From assembly GCF_023074075.1 (NCBI RefSeq), contig NZ_JADPKT010000086.1, forward strand, positions 1-64,000: a DNA stretch of 64,000 nucleotides, read 5' to 3'. Numbering within the stretch: the stretch's first letter is position 1; the number at the start of each line of letters is the position of its first letter. The position numbers and the translations under genes are program-made. Below the pieces are notes generated by a model that searched no databases, was not told where the DNA came from, and saw only the letters and a list, made by a program, of their open reading frames with translations. The stretch comes from Bradyrhizobium sp. 138. Lineage in GTDB: Bacteria; Pseudomonadota; Alphaproteobacteria; Rhizobiales; Xanthobacteraceae. This document shows positions 27,739 through 39,557 of the stretch, piece after piece.

Positions 27739-29406
27739 CTAATTCATCGGTCCCACCGTGAACGGGCCGATGGCGATGACGTGGCAATCGCTGTCGCGCC
27801 TGGCGCAGTCGGCGAGTGCGGAATTGACGGCGGCCTGCTCGTCGGCGGCCTTGAGGCCGAGACCCGGCCGGCCGGCGGTGCCGACGGCAACCGCATTCCA
27901 GCCCACGGCATCGCCGAGCTTGCGCACCACTTCGCCGCGCGCATCGGCCACGATCGAGGCATTGGAGGCGGCATTGAAGAAGCCGGTGATCCTGAACAGC
28001 GTCGGGATCGGCACGACGAAATTGTCGTCGATCGCGACCACGAGGCACGCCACGCCGGCGATGGCGCCGCAGGATTCCAGCGACCGCCGTGCCGCATCCT
28101 CGGCGGATGAGGCGCCGAGCACCATGAAATATTGTCCGCCCGGCCCGAGCGCGACCGAGCGCGATTTCGCAGCCGGCACGAACATGTTCTCGAGCCGGAC
28201 TTTTTGCGGCTCGCGCACGATCGGAAAGTCCTTTGAGGCGAACGCTCGCTCCGTCATGGCGTCATGCCGGAAATACGGCGATGGCGGCATCGGCGGCTTG
28301 CCGCGGCTGTAAACGACAGTGTTGCCGACCGCATAGAGCTCGCAGCGCCGCGGCGATTGCGCGGCGTCGGCGCGCTTCTGACATTGCTCGATCGCGGCGT
28401 TGCGCGCGGCCTCCTCGCTCGGCTGGTTCAGCGACGAGCCGGAGAAGCCGCCGACATTGAGCGCGAAGGCCTTGTAGTCGCCGGCCGTGGAATAGTCGCC
28501 GGCGAGGAAGCTGCGCACGCGCTCGTTGATGAAGGGCACGTTGTCGGCCGCAAGCTTGCCGGCCATCGGCGCGGCCGATGGCGACGGGGCAGGCATCGGG
28601 GCCATGGCAGCCCCGGCATTTTGCGGCGCCATCGGTGTCATCGGCGCCTTGGCAAGCTGGGTCGGCATTGGGCTCGGCGCCGCTGCATTTGCCGTCGGCG
28701 CGGCACTTGGTGTCACGGCCGGCGTCGGTGCGACACTGGCCGTCTGCTTGAGCTTGGTGTTGTAGAGAAAGCCAGTGACGCCGATGGCGACGATCGAGAC
28801 CACCGCGACCACCAGCGGCCACATCCACACGGGGGCAGCGGCCAGCTTGGAGGCCGGCTTCTTCAGTTGCGGCTTGCTATAGGTCCCGTTCTCGCGCCGC
28901 ATCGCCACCATGTAGGCATGCACGGGCGTCGGGATGTTCTTGACCTCCTGCGCGCCGATATCGGCGAACTGCACCGAGAGCTTGTTGGCGACCTGCTCGT
29001 GCACCGCACGAGAGACGCAGATGCCGCCGACCTCGGCGAGCCCCTCCAATCTTGCTGCGATATTGACGCCGTCGCCCAAGAGATCGCCGTTGCGCTCGAC
29101 GACGTCGCCGATGGTGATACCGATGCGGAACGACATCTGCCGGCTCGGCGGATAGGCCATGTTGCGGGTCCGCAGGGATTCCTGGATGTCGATGGCGCAG
29201 CGCACCGCATCGACCGCGCTCGGGAATTCCGCCAGCACGGCATCGCCCGCCGTGTTGAAGATGCGCCCGCCGGCCCTGGCGATGAAGTCGTCGACGACCT
29301 CGCGATAGGAGGCCAGACGCCGCAGCGTCTCCTCCTCGTCTTCCGCGACCAGCCTCGAGTAACCGGCAATATCGGCCGCGAAAATCGCCGCGATCTTGCG
29401 TTTCAT
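27739..29406 (-). CDS. Membrane class III adenylate/guanylate cyclase with periplasmic DUF4189-like repeats
   Basis: Makes cyclic AMP or GMP. In the 555-residue form starting at ATG 29,406, the N-terminal cytoplasmic cyclase (about 1-170) has both metal aspartates (D12 in AADIAGYS, D55 in NTAGDAV) and the transition-state pair N115/R119 in GDGVNIAAR. One membrane helix (about 192-216) follows, then a Pro/Ala/Thr-rich linker to about 290 and a periplasmic region in which I see three stretches resembling DUF4189 units, ending around CQKRAD...RCELYAV, SLESCGAIAGVACLVVAI and DCARRDSDCHVIAI, each with a cysteine pair. The frame extends to a TTG at 29,427. It stands alone downstream of atpC. Fusion of cyclase and DUF4189 modules suggests periplasmic sensing, but this is inference. 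Confidence 0.8.
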   Translation of the reverse strand: MKRKIAAIFAADIAGYSRLVAEDEEETLRRLASYREVVDDFIARAGGRIFNTAGDAVLAEFPSAVDAVRCAIDIQESLRTRNMAYPPSRQMSFRIGITIGDVVERNGDLLGDGVNIAARLEGLAEVGGICVSRAVHEQVANKLSVQFADIGAQEVKNIPTPVHAYMVAMRRENGTYSKPQLKKPASKLAAAPVWMWPLVVAVVSIVAIGVTGFLYNTKLKQTASVAPTPAVTPSAAPTANAAAPSPMPTQLAKAPMTPMAPQNAGAAMAPMPAPSPSAAPMAGKLAADNVPFINERVRSFLAGDYSTAGDYKAFALNVGGFSGSSLNQPSEEAARNAAIEQCQKRADAAQSPRRCELYAVGNTVVYSRGKPPMPPSPYFRHDAMTERAFASKDFPIVREPQKVRLENMFVPAAKSRSVALGPGGQYFMVLGASSAEDAARRSLESCGAIAGVACLVVAIDDNFVVPIPTLFRITGFFNAASNASIVADARGEVVRKLGDAVGWNAVAVGTAGRPGLGLKAADEQAAVNSALADCARRDSDCHVIAIGPFTVGPMN

Positions 29407-29569
29407 TTGCGCCAGCCCCAGGAACAAATCCGCGAGGGCAGAATGCCGCCATCGGCGGCGCGGTGCAACACAGTTTCAGCGCCCGCCACGGTGGTGACGA
29501 GCGCTGAACCTGTTCAGGAATTCCTTTGCAGGAATGTCTTATTCGAGCCCCGGAGCGGTGCCCCGGGGC

Positions 29570-29977
29570 TTAGTGCATAGCCGTGGAATTGAGCTGGTGC
29601 TGGATGCTCTTGAAGTGGTCGAGCCGCTCGATGGCCTGATCGAGCTCGCTGCCTTCGTGCTCCTTCAGATTCTCTTCCATCTCCGCGATCGTCTCGGCGA
29701 ACTGCGTGCGATCGAGCTCGGCGAGCGACGTCGCGACGTCGGCGAGCACGGTCAGGCCGTTTTCGGAGACTTCGGCGAGACCGCCGAGCACGATGATCTT
29801 CTCGTGGCGGCCGCCGGTGGTGACGGTCAGAATGCCGGGCCGGATCGCAGCCACGACCGGTGCGTGACCCGCCAGCACGCCGAAATCACCCTCGACGCCG
29901 GGGATGTCGACCTGATCGACCTCGCCCGAGAAGGCGAGCTTTTCCGGAGAGACAAGATCGAAGTGGAAGGTGGCCAT
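29570..29977 (-). CDS. atpC: ATP synthase F1 epsilon subunit
   Basis: Epsilon of the F1 rotor stalk; regulates ATP hydrolysis. The 135-residue product has the N-terminal beta-barrel (MATFHFDLVSPEKLAFSGEVDQVDIPG, GVLAGHAPVV) and a shortened C-terminal helical region. Last gene of the minus-strand operon atpH-atpA-atpG-atpD-atpC. It lies 87 bases after atpD, across a palindromic repeat, so it may be made at a lower level than atpD. Confidence 0.97.
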   Translation of the reverse strand: MATFHFDLVSPEKLAFSGEVDQVDIPGVEGDFGVLAGHAPVVAAIRPGILTVTTGGRHEKIIVLGGLAEVSENGLTVLADVATSLAELDRTQFAETIAEMEENLKEHEGSELDQAIERLDHFKSIQHQLNSTAMH

Positions 29978-29989
29978 AAGAAACCTGCG

Positions 29990-30061
29990 AATGGTGAGTG
30001 GCGAATGGCGAGTGGTTGAAACAGGGAGCAGCTATTCGCCACTCCCTATTCGCTATTCGCC
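29990..30061. repeat. Palindromic repeat between atpD and atpC
   Basis: GAATGGTGAGTGGCGAATGG at the left has its reverse complement in CTATTCGCCACTCCCTATTCG at the right, with the arms rich in GCGAAT/ATTCGC words. It fills the atpD-atpC gap and could lower read-through or stabilise the upstream mRNA part. This GCGAATGGCGAGTGG type is recollected as common in Bradyrhizobium. Confidence 0.75.
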
Positions 30062-30064
30062 AGC

Positions 30065-31498
<1,434 letters not shown>

Positions 31499-31581
31499 TG
31501 AATGTCTCCTTCGATCCGAACTTCTAAACCGCGGTCAGTCTGACCGGGATGTTGCGTGTGATGGGTACTGAAGCGCCTTGG

Positions 31582-32454
31582 TCAGACGGCCTCGGCACCC
31601 GAGATGATTTCGATCAGTTCCTTGGTGATCTGCGCCTGACGCGTGCGGTTGTAGACCAGCGTCTGCTTGCGGATCATCTCACCGGCGTTGCGCGTCGCGT
31701 TGTCCATCGCGCTCATCTGCGCGCCGTAGAACGAGGCGTTGTTCTCGAGCAGCGCGCGGAAGATCTGGACCGCGAGGTTGCGCGGCAGAAGACGGGTGAG
31801 GATCTCGTCCTCTTCCGGCTCGTATTCGTAAGACGTCGTGTTGGCGGCACCGCCCTCCTCGACCACCAGCGGGATGATCTGCTGGGCGGTCGGGATCTGC
31901 GCGATCACCGAGCGGAAGCGCGAATAGAACAGCGTGCAGACGTCGAATTCACCGTTGTCGAAACGCGCCAGCACCTTCTTGGCGATGTCCTCGGCATTGA
32001 CGAAGCCGAGCTGGCGGACGCTGCGCAGGTCCATGTGCTCGACGATCTGCTTGTCGAACTGGCGGCGGAGCTGCTCGTAACCCTTGCGGCCGACGCAGAA
32101 GAACTTCACGTCCTTGCCCTGCGCCATCAGCGCCAGGGCGCGCTCGCGGGCAAGACGCACGATCGAGGAGTTGAAGGCGCCGGACAGGCCGCGCTCGCCG
32201 GTGCAGACCAGCAGCAGGTGGACCTGGTCGCGGCCGGTGCCGGCCAGCAGAACCGGCGCGCCGGGCGAGCCCGCCGCGGCGCTGGCGATGTTGGAAATCA
32301 CCGCGCTCATCTTGTCGGCATAGGGACGTGCAGCTTCCGCAGCGGTCTGCGCGCGGCGCAGCTTGGAGGCCGCGACCATCTGCATGGCCTTGGTGATCTT
32401 TTGCGTCGCCTTGGTGGAGGCGATGCGGACGCGCATGTCTTTAAGTGACGCCAT
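31582..32454 (-). CDS. atpG: ATP synthase F1 gamma subunit
   Basis: The rotor shaft inside the alpha/beta hexamer. The 290-residue product has the conserved N-terminal helix MASLKDMRVRIASTKATQKITKAMQMVAASKLRRAQ and the C-terminal SAMDNATRNAGEMI...YNRTRQAQITKELIEIISGAEAV helix. Between atpA (140-base gap) and atpD. Confidence 0.97.
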   Translation of the reverse strand: MASLKDMRVRIASTKATQKITKAMQMVAASKLRRAQTAAEAARPYADKMSAVISNIASAAAGSPGAPVLLAGTGRDQVHLLLVCTGERGLSGAFNSSIVRLARERALALMAQGKDVKFFCVGRKGYEQLRRQFDKQIVEHMDLRSVRQLGFVNAEDIAKKVLARFDNGEFDVCTLFYSRFRSVIAQIPTAQQIIPLVVEEGGAANTTSYEYEPEEDEILTRLLPRNLAVQIFRALLENNASFYGAQMSAMDNATRNAGEMIRKQTLVYNRTRQAQITKELIEIISGAEAV

Positions 32455-32595
32455 TCTTCGTTCACCCCGGCAGTTCGACGCTACGTCGGACTGCTAGCCT
32501 GTCCCTACCGCAAAACCCGGCCGGGCGCCGGGCATGCACTTTATTGTTTGCCTCTCGCGAAGCGGTCGTGGCCGGACGATCCGGCCACGTCGCAA

Positions 32596-34124
<1,529 letters not shown>

Positions 34125-34125
<1 letters not shown>

Positions 34126-34685
34126 CAGCCTGCCTCTTTCATCGCGTGCTTGATCGAATTGAGTTTGGTGCGAAGCGAACCATCGATCATCCGGCTGCCC
34201 AGCTTGACGACGAGGCCACCGATGATCGCGGGATCGACTTTCACGTTCAGCGCGACGTCCTTGCCGGTCACCGACTTCAGGGCAACCTTGAGGGCGTCGA
34301 GATTCTTGTCAGAGAGCGCTTCCGCCACCGTCACGTCGGCCGTCGTCTCGCCCTTGAACTTGGCGACGAGGGCGCGATAGCCGCGGATGACGTCCGTCAC
34401 CACGAACAGGCGGCGGTTGGCGGTCAGCACTTTGAGGAAATTGGCGGAGATGCCGGCGATACCGGCCTTGGCCAGCACGGCCGACAGGGCCCTGGACTGG
34501 GCGTCGGCCGCGAATACCGGGCTGCGGACGAGACGCTTCAGATCGGCGCTCTCGTTCAGCAAGGCCTCGAATTTGTCGAGATCGGCTTTGACCTCATCGA
34601 CCACTTTCTGGTCGCGGGCCAGTTCAAACAAGGCCGTTGCATAACGGCCCGACACACCGGAAACGGACGTATCTTCTGCAGCCAC
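34125..34685 (-). CDS. atpH: ATP synthase F1 delta subunit
   Basis: Connects F1 to the peripheral stalk. The 186-residue product has the OSCP/delta pattern: SGRYATALFELA near the start, an RLVRSP-type stretch, and the C-terminal VDPAIIGGLVVKLGSRMIDGSLRTKL. First gene of the atp operon visible here; genes for F0 are elsewhere, as usual for alphaproteobacteria. Confidence 0.97.
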
Positions 34686-34930
34686 AGACGCGCTCTTTTT
34701 GCTGTCAAACTCGCAAGGGAAAAACCGTCGCCACGAAGCGGCGCCTAGCGATCCAAGCCCTTGGAATTCAAGCGGGACTTCGATTTTCGACCAGCACGGG
34801 ACGTGCCGGGCTCGTTAAAATCGCGGCTTTGCTAACATAGCAGGCGCGCAGGTGCAACATGACGCCAAATTAAAGGCACGAGGTTCTGTCGCCAGTTCGT
34901 CGCACGCCGCGATCCGTCGATGACGGCCTG

Positions 34931-34947
34931 ATCCAACGATTGGATCA
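34931..34947. promoter_or_regulatory. 17-base palindrome in the atpH-rlpA spacer
   Basis: GATCCAA (34,931-34,937) and TTGGATC (34,941-34,947) are perfect reverse complements with a 3-base centre. The size suits a dimeric regulator. No known regulator consensus is recognised. Confidence 0.35.
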
Positions 34948-35321
34948 AGGATCGGATGACGACCTCCCGGCCACGGAATGTCACAGACCTCGCGGAGCCT
35001 CTTCCTCGTCTTGGTTCCCGCCCTCAGCGCATAGCGGCCATGAACACGGATCGCCGAGGCGTGATTCCCGACCTCCTCAGCTCCACACGCTGAATACTTA
35101 CTCAATTCTAAATATCGGGAACGACAACTTCAGTTTACAGTATTCGCATGTAATCGTCAGATTAATAAATCGTTAAAGGCGAAGATTACGGAACATCGGC
35201 TGAATATCTCATCGCGGTAACAAGATATTTCATGACGACACAGAATGGATTTACTGCCCAATTCACGCCGCATTGGGAATCGAAACGCCAAACCGCTCAC
35301 AAACTGATGGGGGCTCCACTA

Positions 35322-35335
35322 GCCACATATGTGGC
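35322..35335. promoter_or_regulatory. 14-base perfect palindrome before rlpA
   Basis: GCCACATATGTGGC is a perfect palindrome lying 24-37 bases before the rlpA start and just ahead of its ribosome site (AGGGA at 35,347-35,351), flanked on both sides by CTAG. It may be an operator or an RNA hairpin. Confidence 0.4.
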
Positions 35336-35358
35336 AATACTAGCTTAGGGACCACTAA

Positions 35359-35862
35359 ATGCTGTCTTTGAAGACGCTGGGCTCTGTGACCCGGCCGCGC
35401 ACGGCGATCGCTTTCGTTGCCGCAACTCTCCTCATCGGTGGAACTGCCACCGAAGCTTCCGCCAAATCCAGGCATCACCGGCATCACCACCATCACCGCC
35501 ACAACGCCCAGGCTGACACCAACGCGACCTCCGATTGGCGTAACGCCAATGCGTCGATGACGCCGACCTCGGGCTCCGGTCACAGCTTCTCCGGCGTCGC
35601 GTCCTTTTACGGCAACGAGTCCGGCAGCAAGACTGCCTCGGGCCAGCGCTTCAACCAGAACGCCATGACCGCGGCGCACCGTTCGCTGCCGTTCGGCACC
35701 AAGCTGCGCGTCACCCACCGCGGCCAGAGCGTCATCGTCACCATCAATGACCGTGGTCCGTTCATTCGCGGCCGGGTTCTCGACCTCTCCACCGGCGCTG
35801 CCCGCGCCATCGGCCTCACCGGCGCCGGCGTCGGCCGCGTCACCGCGGAAGTCGTCTCCTAA
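35359..35862 (+). CDS. rlpA: RlpA-family septal ring protein (double-psi beta-barrel)
   Basis: Secreted RlpA-like protein. The 167-residue product has a signal peptide (ending ASA at about residue 35), directly followed by a histidine-rich stretch KSRHHRHHHHHRHN, and a C-terminal double-psi beta-barrel with the motifs ASFYG, KTASGQRF, TAAHRSLPFGTKLRV and VTINDRGPFIRGRVLDLSTGAARAIGL. These are the RlpA core residues, including the Asp of NDRGPF. The SPOR domain of longer RlpA proteins is missing, so septal targeting is not evident; weak lytic transglycosylase activity is possible. The His-rich region is unusual. A terminator follows at 35,919. Confidence 0.9.
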   Translation: MLSLKTLGSVTRPRTAIAFVAATLLIGGTATEASAKSRHHRHHHHHRHNAQADTNATSDWRNANASMTPTSGSGHSFSGVASFYGNESGSKTASGQRFNQNAMTAAHRSLPFGTKLRVTHRGQSVIVTINDRGPFIRGRVLDLSTGAARAIGLTGAGVGRVTAEVVS

Positions 35863-35918
35863 GGCGTTCGCGCCTCGGATCACACGCGCAGTTTTCATCA
35901 GTTTGATGCGCGTGAAAC

Positions 35919-35952
35919 AAGCCCGCGGTCTTGGGGGACCGCGGGCTTTTTG
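35919..35952 (+). terminator. Terminator after rlpA
   Basis: AAGCCCGCGGTC (35,919-35,930) pairs with GACCGCGGGCTT (35,937-35,948), followed by TTTT. A 12-bp stem with a T run. Confidence 0.9.
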
Positions 35953-36028
35953 TATGCCCGGCGTCATCGCGATCGCAGCCGCAGGATGGACAAAGCATCC
36001 GCCGGCGCTCGCAGAGCGGCGGCGGGAG

Positions 36029-36105
36029 CGTGCCCACCAAATCCAGTGGTGGGCACGCCTGCGCCTTCGTTCTGCGAACGAAGACGCAGACTTTGCCCAC
36101 CCTAC
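36029..36105. repeat. Palindromic repeat, family D, copy 1
   Basis: CGTGCCCACCA (36,029-36,039) pairs with TGGTGGGCACG (36,047-36,057), and CTTCGTTC/GAACGAAG forms a second stem. It ends TTTGCCCACCCTAC, shared with the repeat at 63,313-63,400. It lies between rlpA and the convergent priA. Confidence 0.8.
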
Positions 36106-36118
36106 GAAAGCTCGAGGC

Positions 36119-38329
36119 TTACAAAAAGCTCTGCGGATCGACGTCGACTTCGAGCTTCTGATTGCCCGTCGGCTTCGGGCAGACCGCGAGCCAGTTGCGC
36201 AAATAATCCGACAGATCGAAGCCGCGCGCGGATTTCACCAGAATGCGGAAGCGGTAGCGGCCCTTGATGACGGCGAGCGGCGCCTCTGCCGGCCCGAGCA
36301 CCACGACGCGCTCGTCGCGCGGCGCGAGTGCCACCAGCTTGCGGCCGAGACCTTCGGCGCTCGGGCGGTCACCCGCGGAGATGATCAGGCTCGCGAGCCG
36401 ACCGAACGGCGGATAGAGCGTCTTCTCGCGCAGATCGATCTCGCTGTCGTAGAAGGCTTCGCGATCGCAGGCGATCAGCGCTTTCATCACGGGATGATCG
36501 GGCTGGTGCGTCTGCAAATATCCGACGCCGCGGCCCTGCTCGCGTCCGGCGCGGCCGATCACCTGGTTGAGCAATTGCCAGGTGCGCTCCGCCGCGCGCG
36601 GGTCGCCGTTGGATAGACCAAGATCCGCATCGACCACGCCGACCAGATTGAGCCGCGGGAAATTGTGGCCCTTGGCGACGAGTTGGGTGCCGATGATGAT
36701 GTCGACGCGACCCTCCGCGATCTCGGCGAGCTCGCTGCGCATCGTCTCGATCGAGGTGATGAGATCGCTCGACAGCACCATGGTGCGCGCCTGCGGAAAC
36801 AGCGCAGCCGCCTCCTCCTGCAGGCGTTCGACGCCGGGGCCGACCGCGACCAGCGATTCCTCGGCCGAACAGTTCGGACAGAGATGCGGGCGCGGCATCG
36901 AGAAGCCGCAATGATGGCAGACCAGGCGCTGGCGGAACCGGTGATCGACCAGCCAGGCATCGCAGATGGTGCAGGCGAAGCGATGGCCGCAGCTACGGCA
37001 CAGCGTCAGCGGCGCATAGCCGCGGCGATTGAGGAACAGCAGCGCCTGCTCGCGCCTTTCGATCGCAGCTCTGATCTCGCCGGCAAGCCGCGGCGAGATG
37101 AAGCGGCCGCGCGCGGGCGGCTCGCGGCGCATGTCGATGGCCTCGATATGCGGCATGTGCTGGCCGCCGAAGCGCGAGGGCAGCGCGATGCGTTGATAGC
37201 GATTCTTGCGCGCATTGACCTCGGATTCGACCGAGGGCGTCGCAGACGCCAGCACGACCGGGATCTTTGCGATATGCGCGCGCACCACCGCCATGTCGCG
37301 GGCGTGATAATGCACGCCCTCGTCCTGCTTGTAGGCCTGGTCGTGCTCTTCATCGACCACGATCAGGCCGAGATCGGCGTAGGGCAGAAACAGCGCCGAT
37401 CGCGCGCCGACTACGACCGGCGCAGTCCCTGCGGAGATCGCCGCCCAATTACGGGCGCGGGTGCGCGGGGTGAGCTCGGAGTGCCATTCGATCGGCCGCA
37501 CGCCGAAACGCTGCGCGAAGCGGTCGAGGAACTGGCCGGTGAGCGCGATCTCCGGCATCAGGATCAGTGATTGTTTGCCGCGGCGGATGGTTTCCGCGAC
37601 GGCCTCGAAATACACCTCGGTCTTGCCCGAGCCGGTGACGCCGTCGAGCAATGCGACGTGAAAGGTGCCGTTGGCCGCGAGCGCGCGCATCGCATCCACA
37701 CCGGCACGCTGCAGCGGCGAGAAATCCGGCCGGCCGAATTCCGGGTCAGGTGCTGGTGGCGGCGGAGGGGGCGGCATCGGCTCGACCGTGAGCGTGCCTT
37801 CATCGACGAGGCCGTCGATCACGCCTGAGGAGACACCTGCCTCCTTGGCGGCCTCCGACTTGCCGTGCAGCAGCCGGTCCGACAGCAATTCGATCACGCG
37901 CGCCCGTGCCGGCGTCAGCCGTCGCGGCGGATCGCCGACCAGGCGCACGCCGGGGCGCACCCGCTCGGGGCCGAGAGTCTCGCCCATCCGCAGGCACATG
38001 CGCAGCACCATGCCGCGCGGGCTCAGCGTGTAATTGGCGACCCAGTCGACCACGGACCGCAGCTCGGGCTTGAGCGGCGGGATGTCGAGCTTCTCGCTGA
38101 CCTCCTTGAGACGGTTGTGCAGGCGCGGATCAGGATTGGCGTTTTCGCCCCAGACCACGGCCAGCACCTCGCGCGGCCCAAGCGGCACAGCGACGAGATC
38201 GCCCGCCTTCAGCTCCATCCCGCGCGGCACCTTGTAGGAATAGGTTTGGTCGAGCGCGACCGGCACCAGCACGTCGACCATGCCGGTCGCGTTGGTGGGG
38301 GCGGTGGTGCTGCGCGGCGTGTGGTCCAT
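36119..38329 (-). CDS. priA: Primosomal protein N' (replication restart helicase)
   Basis: 3'-to-5' DNA helicase that reloads the replisome at stalled forks. The 736-residue product has an N-terminal DNA-binding domain (QTYSYKVPRGMELKAGDLVAVPLG), a proline-run linker at 186-193, Walker A at 230-237 (GVTGSGKT), the DEEH Walker B, and the zinc region with cysteine pairs CRSCGHRFACTIC and CHHCGFSMPRPHLCPNC. All helicase motifs appear. It is divergent from xerC, with a 110-base spacer. Confidence 0.97.
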   Translation of the reverse strand: MDHTPRSTTAPTNATGMVDVLVPVALDQTYSYKVPRGMELKAGDLVAVPLGPREVLAVVWGENANPDPRLHNRLKEVSEKLDIPPLKPELRSVVDWVANYTLSPRGMVLRMCLRMGETLGPERVRPGVRLVGDPPRRLTPARARVIELLSDRLLHGKSEAAKEAGVSSGVIDGLVDEGTLTVEPMPPPPPPPAPDPEFGRPDFSPLQRAGVDAMRALAANGTFHVALLDGVTGSGKTEVYFEAVAETIRRGKQSLILMPEIALTGQFLDRFAQRFGVRPIEWHSELTPRTRARNWAAISAGTAPVVVGARSALFLPYADLGLIVVDEEHDQAYKQDEGVHYHARDMAVVRAHIAKIPVVLASATPSVESEVNARKNRYQRIALPSRFGGQHMPHIEAIDMRREPPARGRFISPRLAGEIRAAIERREQALLFLNRRGYAPLTLCRSCGHRFACTICDAWLVDHRFRQRLVCHHCGFSMPRPHLCPNCSAEESLVAVGPGVERLQEEAAALFPQARTMVLSSDLITSIETMRSELAEIAEGRVDIIIGTQLVAKGHNFPRLNLVGVVDADLGLSNGDPRAAERTWQLLNQVIGRAGREQGRGVGYLQTHQPDHPVMKALIACDREAFYDSEIDLREKTLYPPFGRLASLIISAGDRPSAEGLGRKLVALAPRDERVVVLGPAEAPLAVIKGRYRFRILVKSARGFDLSDYLRNWLAVCPKPTGNQKLEVDVDPQSFL

Positions 38330-38440
38330 GAACGGAGAATCGGAACCCGGGGCTTCAAGGCTAGCGCCCTGGGGCGGCCTTAGCGAACGATAAACGAGTG
38401 TGATGCGATATACTGTCGGGAATCACCACGTCCAGAGCGC

Positions 38441-39403
38441 ATGAGCAAAGCCGTCCCACAGATCGAGCTCGCCAGCGCCGATCCCTCGATCGCGCAGGAG
38501 ATGACGCGCTGGCTGTCGCATCTCGGCGCCGAGCGACGGTTGTCGCCGAAGACGCTGGAGGCCTATGGCCGCGACTTGCGGCAATGCCTGGATTTCCTCT
38601 GTGCCCATTGGGGCGAGCGCGTCACGCTCAAGCGCTTCGCCGCGCTGGAAGCGACCGATGTGCGCGCCTTCATGGCAATGCGCCGCGCCGACGACATTGC
38701 CGGCCGCAGCCTGATGCGCGCACTGGCGGGCCTGCGCTCGTTCGGCCGCTTCCTCGAGCGCGAAGGCAAGGGCAAGGTCGGCGCGCTCTCCGCCATTCGC
38801 GCGCCGAAAGTCGCAAAGAGCCTGCCAAAACCGCTGCCGATGGCATCTGCAAAGCGTCTTGCGGACGCCGACGAGCGCGCCGGCGAGGATCGCGAGACCT
38901 GGGTTCTGGCGCGCGATGCCGCGGTGATGGGGCTGTTGTACGGCTCGGGCCTGCGCATCTCCGAAGCGTTGGGGTTGAAGCGCCACGAAGTGCCGCGGCC
39001 GGGCGAAGGCGACGTGCTTGTCGTCACAGGCAAAGGCAACAAGACCCGTATGGTCCCGGTGTTGCAGAACGTGCTGGAGCTGGTGCAGGAATACGTCGCG
39101 ATGTGCCCCTATCCGCTGCCGGCGGAAGGGCCGATCTTCGTCGGCGCGCGCGGCGGTCCCTTGAGCCCGCGCATCATCCAGCTCGCGATGGAGCGGCTGC
39201 GCGGTGCGCTGGGACTTCCCGACAGCGCCACGCCGCACGCGCTCCGCCACTCTTTCGCAACGCATCTGCTCTCGCGCGGCGGGGACTTACGCGCCATCCA
39301 GGAATTGCTCGGCCATTCCTCGCTCTCGACCACGCAGGTCTATACCGGCATCGATTCCGAGCGCCTGCTGGAGGTCTATGCCAGCGCGCATCCGCGGCGC
39401 TGA
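38441..39403 (+). CDS. xerC: Tyrosine recombinase XerC
   Basis: Resolves chromosome dimers with XerD at dif. In 320 residues, the SAM-like N-terminal DNA-binding domain precedes the catalytic domain with R172 (GLRISEA), K198 in GKGNK, H266xxR269 (HALRH), H292 (GHSSLSTTQ) and nucleophile Y301. The adjacency to priA and the lack of integrase neighbours fit the chromosomal XerC and not a phage or island integrase. Confidence 0.92.
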   Translation: MSKAVPQIELASADPSIAQEMTRWLSHLGAERRLSPKTLEAYGRDLRQCLDFLCAHWGERVTLKRFAALEATDVRAFMAMRRADDIAGRSLMRALAGLRSFGRFLEREGKGKVGALSAIRAPKVAKSLPKPLPMASAKRLADADERAGEDRETWVLARDAAVMGLLYGSGLRISEALGLKRHEVPRPGEGDVLVVTGKGNKTRMVPVLQNVLELVQEYVAMCPYPLPAEGPIFVGARGGPLSPRIIQLAMERLRGALGLPDSATPHALRHSFATHLLSRGGDLRAIQELLGHSSLSTTQVYTGIDSERLLEVYASAHPRR

Positions 39404-39557
39404 GGCTGCGAACGATTCCACCGCATCGCAGCAGCAGAAAGAACCTTTGACGACCGGGGAATGGAGCGGATTTGGGTTTACGCGCCTAGGTGGATGGTAC
39501 AAAAGACCAATAGGCGGCATCTGGGAACCCGCGACGATCGTCTGGGGCTTGTGGAAA

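Larger units (their letters stand above)
34686..35358. other. Long AT-richer intergenic region between atpH and rlpA
   Basis: No convincing gene is seen in these 673 bases. The region is divergent promoter territory for the atp operon (minus) and rlpA (plus). It has a 13-base inverted repeat TGCTAACATAGCA at 34,829-34,841, a 17-base palindrome at 34,931-34,947, a stem AATATCT/AGATATT at 35,203-35,229 in a stretch clearly poorer in GC, and a 14-base palindrome at 35,322-35,335. Confidence 0.6.

Noticed and set aside
34686..35358. A small RNA or 6S RNA gene in the atpH-rlpA spacer
   Set aside because: Stems are present but no promoter-terminator pair frames a defined RNA; left as an open question and not annotated.
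38441..39403. XerC as the integrase of a mobile element
   Set aside because: Located beside priA with chromosomal neighbours and with typical XerC length and motifs; not linked to the tRNA-Ser island.
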